A stretch of DNA of 14,603 bases from Deltaproteobacteria bacterium (GTDB lineage: Bacteria > Desulfobacterota > Syntrophia > Syntrophales > UBA5619). Position numbers and translations under genes: made by a program. Each line of letters opens with the position of its first letter. Position 1 is the first letter of the stretch. A model generated the notes under the pieces. It was not told where the DNA came from and did no database searches. It saw only the letters and a list, made by a program, of their open reading frames with translations. Shown piece after piece: positions 1-7,310 of the stretch. Location of the stretch: the NCBI GenBank assembly GCA_026388365.1, contig JAPLJW010000248.1:1-14603 (forward strand), written 5' to 3'.

Positions 1-137
1 GCCTCGGCGGTCTCCTCGTCGATCCCCGTCTCGCGGATCAGCGCCTCGACGATCCTCCGGCGGTTCCAGCGGACGGCCTCCTCGCCGGAGGTCCGGACGA
101 AAAGCGTGATGTCGGTGGTTTCCGGATCGGTCGCCAT
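1..137 (-). CDS. nrdD: ATP-cone protein N-terminus, probably anaerobic ribonucleoside-triphosphate reductase (partial)
   Basis: Only the first 45 codons are in the window, read leftward from an ATG at 137. The peptide begins MATDPETTDITLFVRTSGEE and continues with a tryptophan-asparagine and an arginine-rich stretch followed by IVEALIRETGIDEETAEA. This is the pattern of an ATP-cone, the nucleotide-sensing regulatory domain at the N-terminus of ribonucleotide reductases and of NrdR. The 'FVRTSGEE' opening recalls anaerobic class III reductases of Desulfobacterota, which make dNTPs from NTPs with a glycyl radical; that identification is from memory of the family. The start lies 8 bases after the stop of the HD-domain gene on the same strand, so the two are probably co-transcribed. 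No strong Shine-Dalgarno is visible. It could instead be a class II reductase or another ATP-cone protein. Confidence 0.6.
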   Translation of the reverse strand, partial: MATDPETTDITLFVRTSGEEAVRWNRRRIVEALIRETGIDEETAE

Positions 138-145
138 ATTCAGTT

Positions 146-1561
146 TCAAATGTTGGTTCGGGAAGCCCCGTCCACGGCGCCGAGGACGCGCTCCGCCGCG
201 CGGGCGAGTATCTCGTCGTGGTCGTGGTTCAGGGAAAAGACCCGGAGATGGACGACCCGGGCCGGGATGAAGCGGTAGATCTCCCGGAGGGGTTCGGGGG
301 AGGTCGTCCCCGTCGCGGGATCGAAGATGTTCACCTGTTTTTCCGTCTCCGCCATCGGGTTGATCGGCCGCGGATCCTGCGTCGCCAGATCGACGCGGAA
401 GGATTTTTTCTTCAGCGGACCAGGCAGCCGGGCGCGGATCTGTTTCTCATAGTCGGGCGCGGGGGAGAAGCGGGTCCCTCTCTGGATCTGATCGATCGAG
501 ATCTCCGCCGAAAACGACATCTTCCACTTGACCTCCCGGTGGTGGAGCTTTTCCCATTCCCGCCCGAGCGTCCGTTTCCGCCGATCAGTGCTGCAGCGCC
601 ATGACCGAACCTCGGCAAAGAGCCGCCACTCGTCGCAATCCAGGTATGCATCCAGATGATCGGCAGGACTCGCAGGCAGGATCAGGTCCATCGTCTCCCG
701 GAAGATCTCCTGGAGGTGGAGGTCGAGCGCCCGCGTCGTCCGGTGGAAATAGACGTTGGAATAGAGATTCAGTCTGGCATTCAGGAAGCGGCTGAGCGCC
801 GAGACGCCGACCTGGTGGAGCGTGAGGCCCTGCTTCGTGAAGAAGGTGTAGAAGCGGAGCCGCGCGATGTCAACGATGTCGAGCGAAAAGCCGGTCATGA
901 AGGCGTCCCGCTGGACGTAATCGAGGTTGTCCACGGTATAGATGCCGGAGAAGAGCTGGCGGAGCAGTTGAAGCCACCGGGGCGCGCCGTCGTCGCGTTC
1001 TCCCGGCATCCGGATCAGGAAGGCCGCCTGGGCGGGATCGAGCGTCTCGCCTTCGGCAAAGGGCCCCGACGGGCTCCGCCGGATCCCCGAGATTAACTTT
1101 CCCAGTTTCCGGCAGATGATCAGATGACCGAGGTCCTCGTGGGTCAGGCCATAGCCGTTGAGAAAATGGTCGTCGAAGAAGTGGCCGTAGGGGCCGTGGC
1201 CCACGTCATGGAGGAGACCGGCCACCCGGAGCAGCGCCTCCACGCAGTTCGCGGAGGGGACGTCCGGACAGACCTCCTTCAGGGACGGGTAGAGGTGGCG
1301 TCCGAACTCGCCAGCCATGTGCATCGTCCCCAGGGAATGCTGGAACCGCGTGTGCTCGGCCGCCGGATAGACCCAGCGGGCGCTCTGGAGCTGATAAATC
1401 CGCCTGAGACGCTGCACCCAGGGGGAGTCGATCAGGTCTTTCTCGGTCTTCTCGCCGCCGTCCGCCGCGGGGACGGTGAAGGAGGCGTACCGGTATATGG
1501 GATCCGCTATCAGCGCCACCCCCTGGTAGATTCCCGCATATTCGGCCGGCGTCGTCTTCAT
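146..1561 (-). CDS. HD-domain phosphohydrolase (SAMHD1/dGTPase-like, COG1078 type)
   Basis: A 471-residue cytoplasmic protein of the HD superfamily that includes SAMHD1 and bacterial dNTP triphosphohydrolases, which cleave dNTPs to nucleoside and triphosphate. Visible motifs are the family opening SPWVQRLRRIYQLQSARWVYP (residues 46-66, shown here split by HTRF after it), H75 in FQHSLGT, the HD pair H118-D119 in LLHDVGHGPYGH, and a downstream Asp in VDNLDYVQRDAF (about 211-221). These supply the usual H...HD...D metal site. The ATG at 1561 is chosen. A TTG at 1597 would add 12 residues, and neither start has a convincing ribosome site. The stop is 8 bases before the ATP-cone gene, which suggests a joint role in dNTP balance. 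True substrate and nucleotide specificity cannot be read from sequence; related proteins include other phosphohydrolases. Confidence 0.85.
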   Translation of the reverse strand: MKTTPAEYAGIYQGVALIADPIYRYASFTVPAADGGEKTEKDLIDSPWVQRLRRIYQLQSARWVYPAAEHTRFQHSLGTMHMAGEFGRHLYPSLKEVCPDVPSANCVEALLRVAGLLHDVGHGPYGHFFDDHFLNGYGLTHEDLGHLIICRKLGKLISGIRRSPSGPFAEGETLDPAQAAFLIRMPGERDDGAPRWLQLLRQLFSGIYTVDNLDYVQRDAFMTGFSLDIVDIARLRFYTFFTKQGLTLHQVGVSALSRFLNARLNLYSNVYFHRTTRALDLHLQEIFRETMDLILPASPADHLDAYLDCDEWRLFAEVRSWRCSTDRRKRTLGREWEKLHHREVKWKMSFSAEISIDQIQRGTRFSPAPDYEKQIRARLPGPLKKKSFRVDLATQDPRPINPMAETEKQVNIFDPATGTTSPEPLREIYRFIPARVVHLRVFSLNHDHDEILARAAERVLGAVDGASRTNI

Positions 1562-1615
1562 GGGTGCATCTTTACAGCATTCCCGTCCGAATAGCAAATG
1601 GGGGAATTTACCTTC

Positions 1616-1644
1616 TTGACTTCGCGGACGGGCTCCTCTATATT
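1616..1644 (+). promoter_or_regulatory. Sigma-70-like promoter for the SPFH/zinc-ribbon pair
   Basis: A -35 box TTGACT at 1616-1621 and a -10 box TATATT at 1639-1644 are separated by exactly 17 bases. Each differs from consensus at one position. The expected start of transcription is near 1651, giving a leader of about 64 bases before the ATG at 1715. It lies in the 150-base divergent gap between the HD-domain gene and the SPFH gene. Confidence 0.6.
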
Positions 1645-1714
1645 TCGTGCCCGACGGTGCGTGAAAAGTCTTTCAAACTCAATCTTATCTTTCAACCCTT
1701 AGCATAGGTGAACC

Positions 1715-2836
1715 ATGGGAACGAACAACGTCGTTTTTCTGGAAGTCATCGAATGGTTCGACGAATCAGGAAAAGAACTGGTCCATCGCATCCCGGAGAC
1801 GGGTTCCGGCGAGATAAAATGGGGCGCGCAGATGACCGTCCGCGAAAGTCAGGCCGCCGTCTTCTTTTACAACGGCAAGGCCTGCGACGCCTTCGGTCCG
1901 GGACGTCACACCCTCAAGACGGCCAACATCCCCCTGCTGACGAAGATTCTCAGCCTCCCCTGGGGCATGACGAGCCCGCTGCGCGCCGAGGTTTATTTCA
2001 CGAACATGAAGGTCTTCCCGAACCTCACGTGGGGCACCCGCGACCCGGTCGCCTTCCGGGACCGGGAACTCGGGCTGATCCGTCTGAGGGCTTTCGGCAT
2101 CTTTAACCTCCGGATCCTCCAACCGGTTCTTTTCATCAACAGCCTCGTCGGAACGCAGGGGGTCTATACGACGGAGGCCGTCGCCGAATACCTGAACCGG
2201 GTCATCGTCTCCCGCTTCAACGACTTTATGGGGGATAAGATCGACACGATCTTCGACCTGCCCGCGAAATACGACGAGCTTTCCGGGGAACTCAAGAAGC
2301 TCCTCCAGAACGACTTCACGCAGTTCGGTCTGGGGCTCGCCGACCTCTATATCAATTCCATCACCCCGCCGCCGGAGGTGCAGAAGGCGATCGACGACAA
2401 GAGCCGGCTCGGCGTCTTCGACGACCTGAACAAACTCCTCAAAATGAAGGCCGCAATGGCCCTGGAAAGCGCCGCCCAGACGCAGGGCGAGGCGGGCGCC
2501 GGCCTTGGCATGGGGATGGGGATCATGATGCCGGCGATGTTCGCCGAGGCCTTCCGGGGCGGACCCGCCCAGACAGTCCCGATGGAGGTCATCCCCTGTC
2601 CGGACTGCCGGCTTCCGGTCCAGAAGGAGGCAAAATTCTGCCCCCACTGCGGCCATCAGCTCCTGATTTTTCAAAAATGCGCAGAGTGCGGGAAGAACCT
2701 CCCCCCGAGCGCAAAGTTCTGCGTCCAGTGCGGACGCCCCGTCGAAGGGAAGCCGCCGGAGAAAAAGTGTCCGCATTGCAGCACGGCGAACCTGCCGAAC
2801 GCGACCTTCTGCAATGAGTGCGGCCAGAAAATGTGA
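1715..2836 (+). CDS. SPFH-domain protein with three C-terminal zinc ribbons (YdjI-like)
   Basis: A 373-residue protein. The first ~230 residues resemble the SPFH/band-7 domain of the YdjI type, sometimes annotated 'virion core protein', with the characteristic early segment WGAQMTVRESQAAVFFYNGK (36-55) and FGPGRHTL (60-67). A low-complexity Gly/Met hinge (259-274) leads to three zinc ribbons: C295/C298-C309/C312, C322/C325-C336/C339 and C352/C355-C366/C369. SPFH proteins assemble at membranes; in Bacillus, YdjI works with YdjG/YdjH to position a PspA-type stress protein. No membrane span is obvious here, so attachment would be peripheral. AGGTG stands 4 bases before the ATG. It is the first gene of a pair with the zinc-ribbon protein downstream. 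Role in envelope stress or membrane organisation is inference from the family. Confidence 0.85.
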   Translation: MGTNNVVFLEVIEWFDESGKELVHRIPETGSGEIKWGAQMTVRESQAAVFFYNGKACDAFGPGRHTLKTANIPLLTKILSLPWGMTSPLRAEVYFTNMKVFPNLTWGTRDPVAFRDRELGLIRLRAFGIFNLRILQPVLFINSLVGTQGVYTTEAVAEYLNRVIVSRFNDFMGDKIDTIFDLPAKYDELSGELKKLLQNDFTQFGLGLADLYINSITPPPEVQKAIDDKSRLGVFDDLNKLLKMKAAMALESAAQTQGEAGAGLGMGMGIMMPAMFAEAFRGGPAQTVPMEVIPCPDCRLPVQKEAKFCPHCGHQLLIFQKCAECGKNLPPSAKFCVQCGRPVEGKPPEKKCPHCSTANLPNATFCNECGQKM

Positions 2837-2843
2837 CGGCTAC

Positions 2844-2869
2844 GGGGACACCTTGCCGCAAGGTGTCCC
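2844..2869. repeat. Perfect palindromic repeat, copy 1
   Basis: Two 12-base arms, GGGACACCTTGC and GCAAGGTGTCCC, flank a single central C, preceded by an extra G. The same 26 bases occur again at 14266-14291. It sits in the 41-base gap between the SPFH gene stop and the GTG start of the next gene. In RNA it would fold into a stem of about 11 pairs with a CCG loop, so it could modulate readthrough or mRNA stability in the operon. Its dispersal suggests a REP-like element. Confidence 0.8.
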
Positions 2870-2877
2870 GGCATAGG

Positions 2878-4110
2878 GTGAACGGAACGAACTGGCAGAT
2901 CGAACAGGGCTGCCCCCAGTGCGGGGCGCCGGTGACGCTGGATGAAACGGACCGGCTCCTCGCCTGCCCCTTCTGCCGGACGAGACTCTACTTTGTCCCG
3001 GAGGGACACTTCCGCTACCATATCCCGCCTGCCGCGGGGTCTGAAGGGGAACTCCTCTACATACCCTACTGGCGCCTTCGGGGCTCTTGCTTCACCGTAA
3101 CCGCCGCCGAAGTGACCCACCATTTCGCGGATGCGAACGCGATTGCCACCGACATTCCCGGCCTCCCGATCACCCTCGGCCTCCGACCGCAGGTCCTCAA
3201 ACTTCGCTTCGACTCCCCGGCCACGGAGGGGAGATTCATCCCCGCGAACCGGCCCGCCGAGCAGGCGATCCCCGACCTGGGAGAAAAACCTCAAGGCATT
3301 TTCTACCGGGGCTTCATTGGCGAGACGTTGAGCCTGATTCATGCCCCCATGCGCCTCCGGGGCGAGACCCTCTACGACGGTGTCCTTGGAAGGGCGGTTT
3401 GCGCCTGCGAAAGTGCGGTCCATGGACGTCTGCTGGCCTCGTCCCCCGCGCCGTCGGGCCAGGTCCTCTTCATCCCAACCCTCTGCCCCCATTGCGGATG
3501 GGACATGGAGGGGGAGAGGGACTCTCTGGTCTTACTCTGCCGGAATTGCAACTCGGCCTGGGCCTGTCCCGGCAGGACCTTCACCCGTGTGGAGTTCGCC
3601 GTCATGGCCCTGCCGCCGGGAACGGGGGAAATCGCGATACACCTCCCCTTCTGGCGGATGAAGCCCCGATTCGAAGGGCTGGATCTCGCTTCCTGGGCCG
3701 ACCTGATCCGGATCGCAAATCTCCCGAAGGCGGTCACTCCCGCCTTCGCGGCGGCGCCCCTCTATTTCTGGTCGCCGGCCTTCAAGGTCAATCCGGCCCT
3801 CTATGCCCGCTGGTCCCGTCAGATGACCGTCTTCCGACCCGTGGGCGACGAAATCGACCGTCTCCCCCAGACCTCCCTCTACCCGGTCACGCTCCCCCTG
3901 GGCGAGGCGGCCGAGGGAATCATCATCAACCTCGCCCAGATGATCACGGATAAACGGAAACACTATCCCAAGCTTGCCGGTCTCCGCGTCACGCTGGAAG
4001 AATCCCGTCTGGAGTACCATCCTTTCGTTCTCAACCGCAACGAACTCCTCCACGCCGCCCTGCGGGTCGCCATAGACCGGACCGCCCTCGCCTACGGCGT
4101 CCGGATGTGA
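2878..4110 (+). CDS. Zinc-ribbon protein with internal duplication, SPFH partner, function unknown
   Basis: I do not recognise a named function. The 410-residue product has two similar halves. Each starts with a four-cysteine ribbon (C12/C15-C30/C33 and C203/C206-C221/C224), followed about 30 residues later by a matching aromatic motif, YIPYWRLRG (61-69) and HLPFWRMK (255-262). No signal peptide or membrane span is evident. The GTG at 2878 is chosen because it follows the palindromic repeat. An upstream GTG at 2818 in the same frame would read through the repeat and overlap the SPFH gene by 19 bases. Placement 41 bases after a zinc-ribbon SPFH gene, on the same strand, suggests the two proteins act together, perhaps through their ribbons as in the Bacillus YdjG/YdjI set. 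That partnership is inferred. Confidence 0.75.
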   Translation: MNGTNWQIEQGCPQCGAPVTLDETDRLLACPFCRTRLYFVPEGHFRYHIPPAAGSEGELLYIPYWRLRGSCFTVTAAEVTHHFADANAIATDIPGLPITLGLRPQVLKLRFDSPATEGRFIPANRPAEQAIPDLGEKPQGIFYRGFIGETLSLIHAPMRLRGETLYDGVLGRAVCACESAVHGRLLASSPAPSGQVLFIPTLCPHCGWDMEGERDSLVLLCRNCNSAWACPGRTFTRVEFAVMALPPGTGEIAIHLPFWRMKPRFEGLDLASWADLIRIANLPKAVTPAFAAAPLYFWSPAFKVNPALYARWSRQMTVFRPVGDEIDRLPQTSLYPVTLPLGEAAEGIIINLAQMITDKRKHYPKLAGLRVTLEESRLEYHPFVLNRNELLHAALRVAIDRTALAYGVRM

Positions 4111-4143
4111 TCCTCACGTAAATCGCCAAACTTGACGCCCTCG

Positions 4144-4396
4144 TAAAAAATAAAGGTCCTCCCGGAATTTTCCCTCCCGGACTTCCTGCACGAGATTCCG
4201 GTTCGTCGCCGTAATGAGGCGGACGTCCACCGAGACGGTCTTCAGCCGCCGACGCGTTCGAAGCTATGGTCCTGGATCGCCTGAAGGAGCTTCGCCTGAA
4301 TGTCCCGCGGGATCTCTCCGACCTCGTCCAGGAAAAGGGTTCCCCGGTGGGCCAGTTCGAGCTTCCCCGATTTTGCGGTCACGGGGCCGCATGAGC
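4144..4396 (-). pseudogene. Remnant of a sigma-54-dependent transcriptional activator (AAA+ domain)
   Basis: Leftward translation gives two pieces of an RpoN-activator central domain in different frames. The first reads [20 protein letters not shown] followed by [20 protein letters not shown] and ERVGG, which contains the Walker B segment ([11 protein letters not shown]). A TGA then interrupts it near 4244. One base out of frame, the family sequence resumes as [20 protein letters not shown] and [13 protein letters not shown], then stops matching. The Walker A, GAFTGA loop, receiver or sensor domain and DNA-binding domain are all missing. One lost base near 4244 explains the internal break, while truncation at both ends points to older decay. 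This accounts for most of the 353 bases between the zinc-ribbon gene and the serine hydrolase gene. The fragment cannot make a working activator. Confidence 0.8.
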
Positions 4397-4463
4397 GGAA
4401 GTTTGACGTCGCCCTCTTTCGTGAAACTTGCGAATCTTCTCTGATCGGTTCATTGTGCTTTCT

Positions 4464-6533
4464 TCACGCCCCATTCACGGTTGCGGTGTTGTGGAAAAGG
4501 AAGTAATATGTACCACCGGAAAGCGTTACGGTTTTCGTTCCTGCCCCCGTTTCCATCTGCTCGAATTTGCTGTTGAATATTTTCCATCGGCCATCGGCGA
4601 CAGCCGGGGTGATCGTTACTGTTTTCGTAATGCCCGTGGCGTCGAGTGAGCGCCATTCCGCAAGGCCTTCCGCGCCGACACTCACGGTTCCGTTGCTTAA
4701 CGCCTGTACTGTTTCCTGAGGACGATGGAGATAGCTGCCGAAGCGAATCCATTCCTTGCCGGCATGGGTTTCGATAACAACATCATCAAGCTCCTTTCCA
4801 TGTTTTTGAGGAATCAGCAGCATCATGCCTGCCCTGGAATCGCTGAAAAACGGATTTACAACCTGAAACCCTCCCGTTTTCGCAAAGAGCAGGTTATCAA
4901 CAGCATATAACTCCATTGACGGCAAAGCCCATTTAAATGATTCGGGGTGTTCATTCGTCATCAGCCATTTTTTACCCACCCGACTGCTCCATACCGCCGG
5001 TAAAGCCCCGGCGGCGGCAACCTGCTGTCCATAGATCAGATCATCCTGATAATGGCCATATCCACCAACGGAACGAATAACCAGGTATTGCCGTCCATCG
5101 GCCGCTTTGAATGAAAAAGACTGGGAAGGGTCGACATCGCTGGAAAAACGATTATCGTCGCGAAGTTTAAGCCCCGTCATTAAATCTTTCCAGCCGTTCG
5201 TGCTTGTATCATAATAGGCAATATTCAAGGAACTGGCTTGTCTCTGCACGCGCATAAAAGTATCGTTGCATGCATAATACCCGCTGACGGAATTGAGAAG
5301 TGCATCCGTCGGGGTCTTCTCCGGAAGCGGCGTGAAAATCAGCGGGGCGGGCATTGCCGCAATCCGTCCCTTTTCCGTAAGTGCCCTGAGCAGTATTCTC
5401 TCCGCAATAATGGTCGCGCTGCCTGAGCTGAAGCTGCCGGAAGCGCCCATGACAACCACCGCTAATTTTTCTGCCGGTGCAACAACTATGACCGTGCCGA
5501 GTCCCTGATAGTCTCCGGTCTTAAGCCAGCCAATCACCCAGACGGCGTCCAGTCCCGGCTGGCGCACCGTGTCCCAGCCCAGCCCGTAGCTCCATTCGTT
5601 TGACTTGACCGGGTTGAAGGTTGCAACGGTCTGGTCAACACCCATGGCGGCAACGGAGGCTTCCGAAAGGATGCGCACATTGCCCCGTTTACCACCGCCC
5701 ATCAACATCATGGCAATTTTCGCCATATCCGAGGGGGTGCTGTATAACCCGCCGGAAGCAAAATCGTTGACAAATAATTGCGGCAGCGGCGTGTTGCCTT
5801 CATGTCGTTTGGCAAAGCTGCCATCAGGAAAATAGTCAAGGGGAAAACGGCTGTGGTTCATGCCGAGCGGGGTAAATATCTCATCTTGGACGAACTGCAC
5901 ATAGCTTTTGCCGGTCACTGCCGGAACAAGCTGATCGACCAGGGTAAAGCCCTCATTGCAATAGACGCTCAGATAACCGGGAGAGTGCTTGAGCCGTTGC
6001 GTCTTCAGGGTTTCCAATACCTGGGCGGAATAGCTGAACGGAAGGGGGGAGTAGGTTGCGGCGTTGCGGTAGTCGGCGCCCGGAAACCCTGATGAGTGGT
6101 TGAGCAGCATCTTGACGGTAATTTGCGTGTATTCCGGGGAAAGCATGCTGAATGAGGGAATGTAGTCCGCAAGCGGTGCATTGAGAGAGACCCGTTTCTG
6201 ATCTACGAGTTTCATAGCAGCAATGGTCGCTACCATCTTGCTCATCGAACAGATAGGGTACATCATGTCTACCGTGGGCAGGGTCTTTGACGCTTGATCC
6301 GCATAACCGAAGGTTTCCGCCCATACCAAACTTTCTCCGTCGATGAACGCCAGCGATATGGATGAAGCGCCGGTTTTTTTCATGACGTCGTTCGCCGCAG
6401 CCCGTCCCTCGGCAACCGTGGCGTTATAAGAGAAAGAGGAAGAGTCGGAACTGCAACCTGCAAGAGACAAAATGCAAAAGATATTGCAAACGCTGATGAT
6501 GATTCTGAATAGATTATTCTCAATCATTTTCAT
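4464..6533 (-). CDS. Serine hydrolase lipoprotein (class C beta-lactamase-like) with long C-terminal extension
   Basis: A 689-residue exported protein. Residues 1-27 are a lipoprotein signal, with a hydrophobic core ending in the lipobox LAGC (Cys27). The catalytic domain (about 45-380) has the serine hydrolase triad of motifs: S96-M-S-K99 (SxxK), Y191-C-N193 (YxN) and K338-T-G340. It belongs to the class C beta-lactamase / penicillin-binding-like group (beta-lactamase Pfam family), which includes esterases, D-aminopeptidases and carboxypeptidases; substrate cannot be assigned. The final ~300 residues are not recognised and may be beta-rich. The ATG at 6533 is chosen over longer in-frame starts because AGGA lies 9 bases before it and the signal peptide begins there. 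It is the last of five leftward genes and follows a 166-base gap after the cysteine-rich secreted protein. Confidence 0.85.
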   Translation of the reverse strand: MKMIENNLFRIIISVCNIFCILSLAGCSSDSSSFSYNATVAEGRAAANDVMKKTGASSISLAFIDGESLVWAETFGYADQASKTLPTVDMMYPICSMSKMVATIAAMKLVDQKRVSLNAPLADYIPSFSMLSPEYTQITVKMLLNHSSGFPGADYRNAATYSPLPFSYSAQVLETLKTQRLKHSPGYLSVYCNEGFTLVDQLVPAVTGKSYVQFVQDEIFTPLGMNHSRFPLDYFPDGSFAKRHEGNTPLPQLFVNDFASGGLYSTPSDMAKIAMMLMGGGKRGNVRILSEASVAAMGVDQTVATFNPVKSNEWSYGLGWDTVRQPGLDAVWVIGWLKTGDYQGLGTVIVVAPAEKLAVVVMGASGSFSSGSATIIAERILLRALTEKGRIAAMPAPLIFTPLPEKTPTDALLNSVSGYYACNDTFMRVQRQASSLNIAYYDTSTNGWKDLMTGLKLRDDNRFSSDVDPSQSFSFKAADGRQYLVIRSVGGYGHYQDDLIYGQQVAAAGALPAVWSSRVGKKWLMTNEHPESFKWALPSMELYAVDNLLFAKTGGFQVVNPFFSDSRAGMMLLIPQKHGKELDDVVIETHAGKEWIRFGSYLHRPQETVQALSNGTVSVGAEGLAEWRSLDATGITKTVTITPAVADGRWKIFNSKFEQMETGAGTKTVTLSGGTYYFLFHNTATVNGA

Positions 6534-6699
6534 AATATTTAATCCTGAATTCATCAATGAGAGCAAATGCCTGTATACACCTTGAAGCTCCCTGGGTTCC
6601 GGATGGTAAGATGACCACGCAAAAGACGATCTCCCCGCGTCATTCGTCAAGATGTCGATGGAATGTCAAGGGTAAAGATTTTACCCACAATCTCTTCCA

Positions 6700-7281
6700 T
6701 CACTTCCGAATAGGCGGGCCACAGCATGGTACAAATCTTAATGTATCACAGTCCCAGCGGCTGCCGTCAGGGCATTGTAGCTTCCAAACAGAAAAGCAGT
6801 TTTCGTCGGGACAAACAAGTTCCGAGGTGCCGGCAATGATTTCACAACCGTCTTCTTTGGTGCCGACCTGGTAACACGTGGTGGGATTCGGTGCTGTCGA
6901 ACAGGCAATAGAGACCCTGGTGCCATGGGTTTGACCCGGATCCCAGTTCGTTGCGGTAAAGTGTCCGTAATTCCCGGCTTTCGCGACGTCCCAGAAGTAA
7001 TTGCCAATCCAGTCACTGGATCTCCACGCGGACCAGGCCCGGTAATACCGCGCCTGGGACGGACAGTAGACATCAAAGGCCCGGGTCTCCCAGGGGCCCA
7101 GTGCAATCGTGTCCGTTGTTACGACTTTGCAGTTTTGGATTTGCGCGGTGCAGGGATTGGAAGGATCTGCAGCGTGCACGTTCTGTGCACCCATAACCGC
7201 GGCCGCAGCAATGAGACCAAGCAGCAAACCATGCCTGACGGCAGCCGACCGTAATTCCGCAATAGAAGAAATTATCCCCAT
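6700..7281 (-). CDS. Secreted cysteine-rich protein of unknown function
   Basis: No known family recognised. The 193-residue product has a cleavable signal peptide: a basic start, then the core LLLGLIAAAAVMGA (19-32), with probable cleavage after VHA (residue 37). The mature part holds 12 cysteines (44, 51, 73, 127, 136, 146, 157, 162, 170, 178, 186, 187), an even number that fits disulfides in the periplasm or outside. It is rich in Trp and Tyr (for example YYRAWSAWRSSDWIGNYFWD). The first four cysteines match in spacing those of the lipoprotein encoded 29 bases upstream, so the two are probably paralogs; residues after 135 form an extra cysteine-rich tail found only here. AAGGAGGG before the ATG at 7281 fixes the start. 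Function is open: structural, binding or adhesive roles are all possible. Confidence 0.75.
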   Translation of the reverse strand: MGIISSIAELRSAAVRHGLLLGLIAAAAVMGAQNVHAADPSNPCTAQIQNCKVVTTDTIALGPWETRAFDVYCPSQARYYRAWSAWRSSDWIGNYFWDVAKAGNYGHFTATNWDPGQTHGTRVSIACSTAPNPTTCYQVGTKEDGCEIIAGTSELVCPDENCFSVWKLQCPDGSRWDCDTLRFVPCCGPPIRK

Positions 7282-7285
7282 GATT

Positions 7286-7293
7286 CCCTCCTT
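7286..7293 (-). promoter_or_regulatory. Strong Shine-Dalgarno deciding the start at 7281
   Basis: Read leftward, AAGGAGGG ends 4 bases before the ATG at 7281. It selects this ATG over the in-frame upstream methionines near 7314, which would overlap the preceding gene. Confidence 0.7.
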
Positions 7294-7310
7294 GATCTGT
7301 AATCGGCTCA

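Noticed and set aside
656..1594. Long rightward open frames across the HD-domain gene
   Set aside because: They are antisense to a well-supported gene, have low-complexity Arg/Gly-rich products with no motifs, and are expected in GC-rich coding DNA.
1561..1597. TTG start extending the HD-domain protein by 12 residues
   Set aside because: The extra residues (MLFGRECCKDAP) have no family likeness and the AAGG upstream is too far from the TTG; the ATG at 1561 is preferred, although it also lacks a clear ribosome site.
1766..2776. 336-codon leftward frame opposite the SPFH gene
   Set aside because: It is an antisense shadow; the rightward frame has the SPFH domain, three zinc ribbons, a promoter and a ribosome site.
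4120..4430. Possible direct repeats (AACTTGACG-like and AGTTTGACG-like) flanking the sigma-54 activator fragment
   Set aside because: The two copies differ at several positions and by indels, so they do not support a target-site duplication.
6670..6686. Inverted repeat GGGTAAA/TTTACCC after the secreted cysteine-rich gene
   Set aside because: The stem is AT-rich and no T-run follows on the leftward transcript, so a terminator call is not supported.
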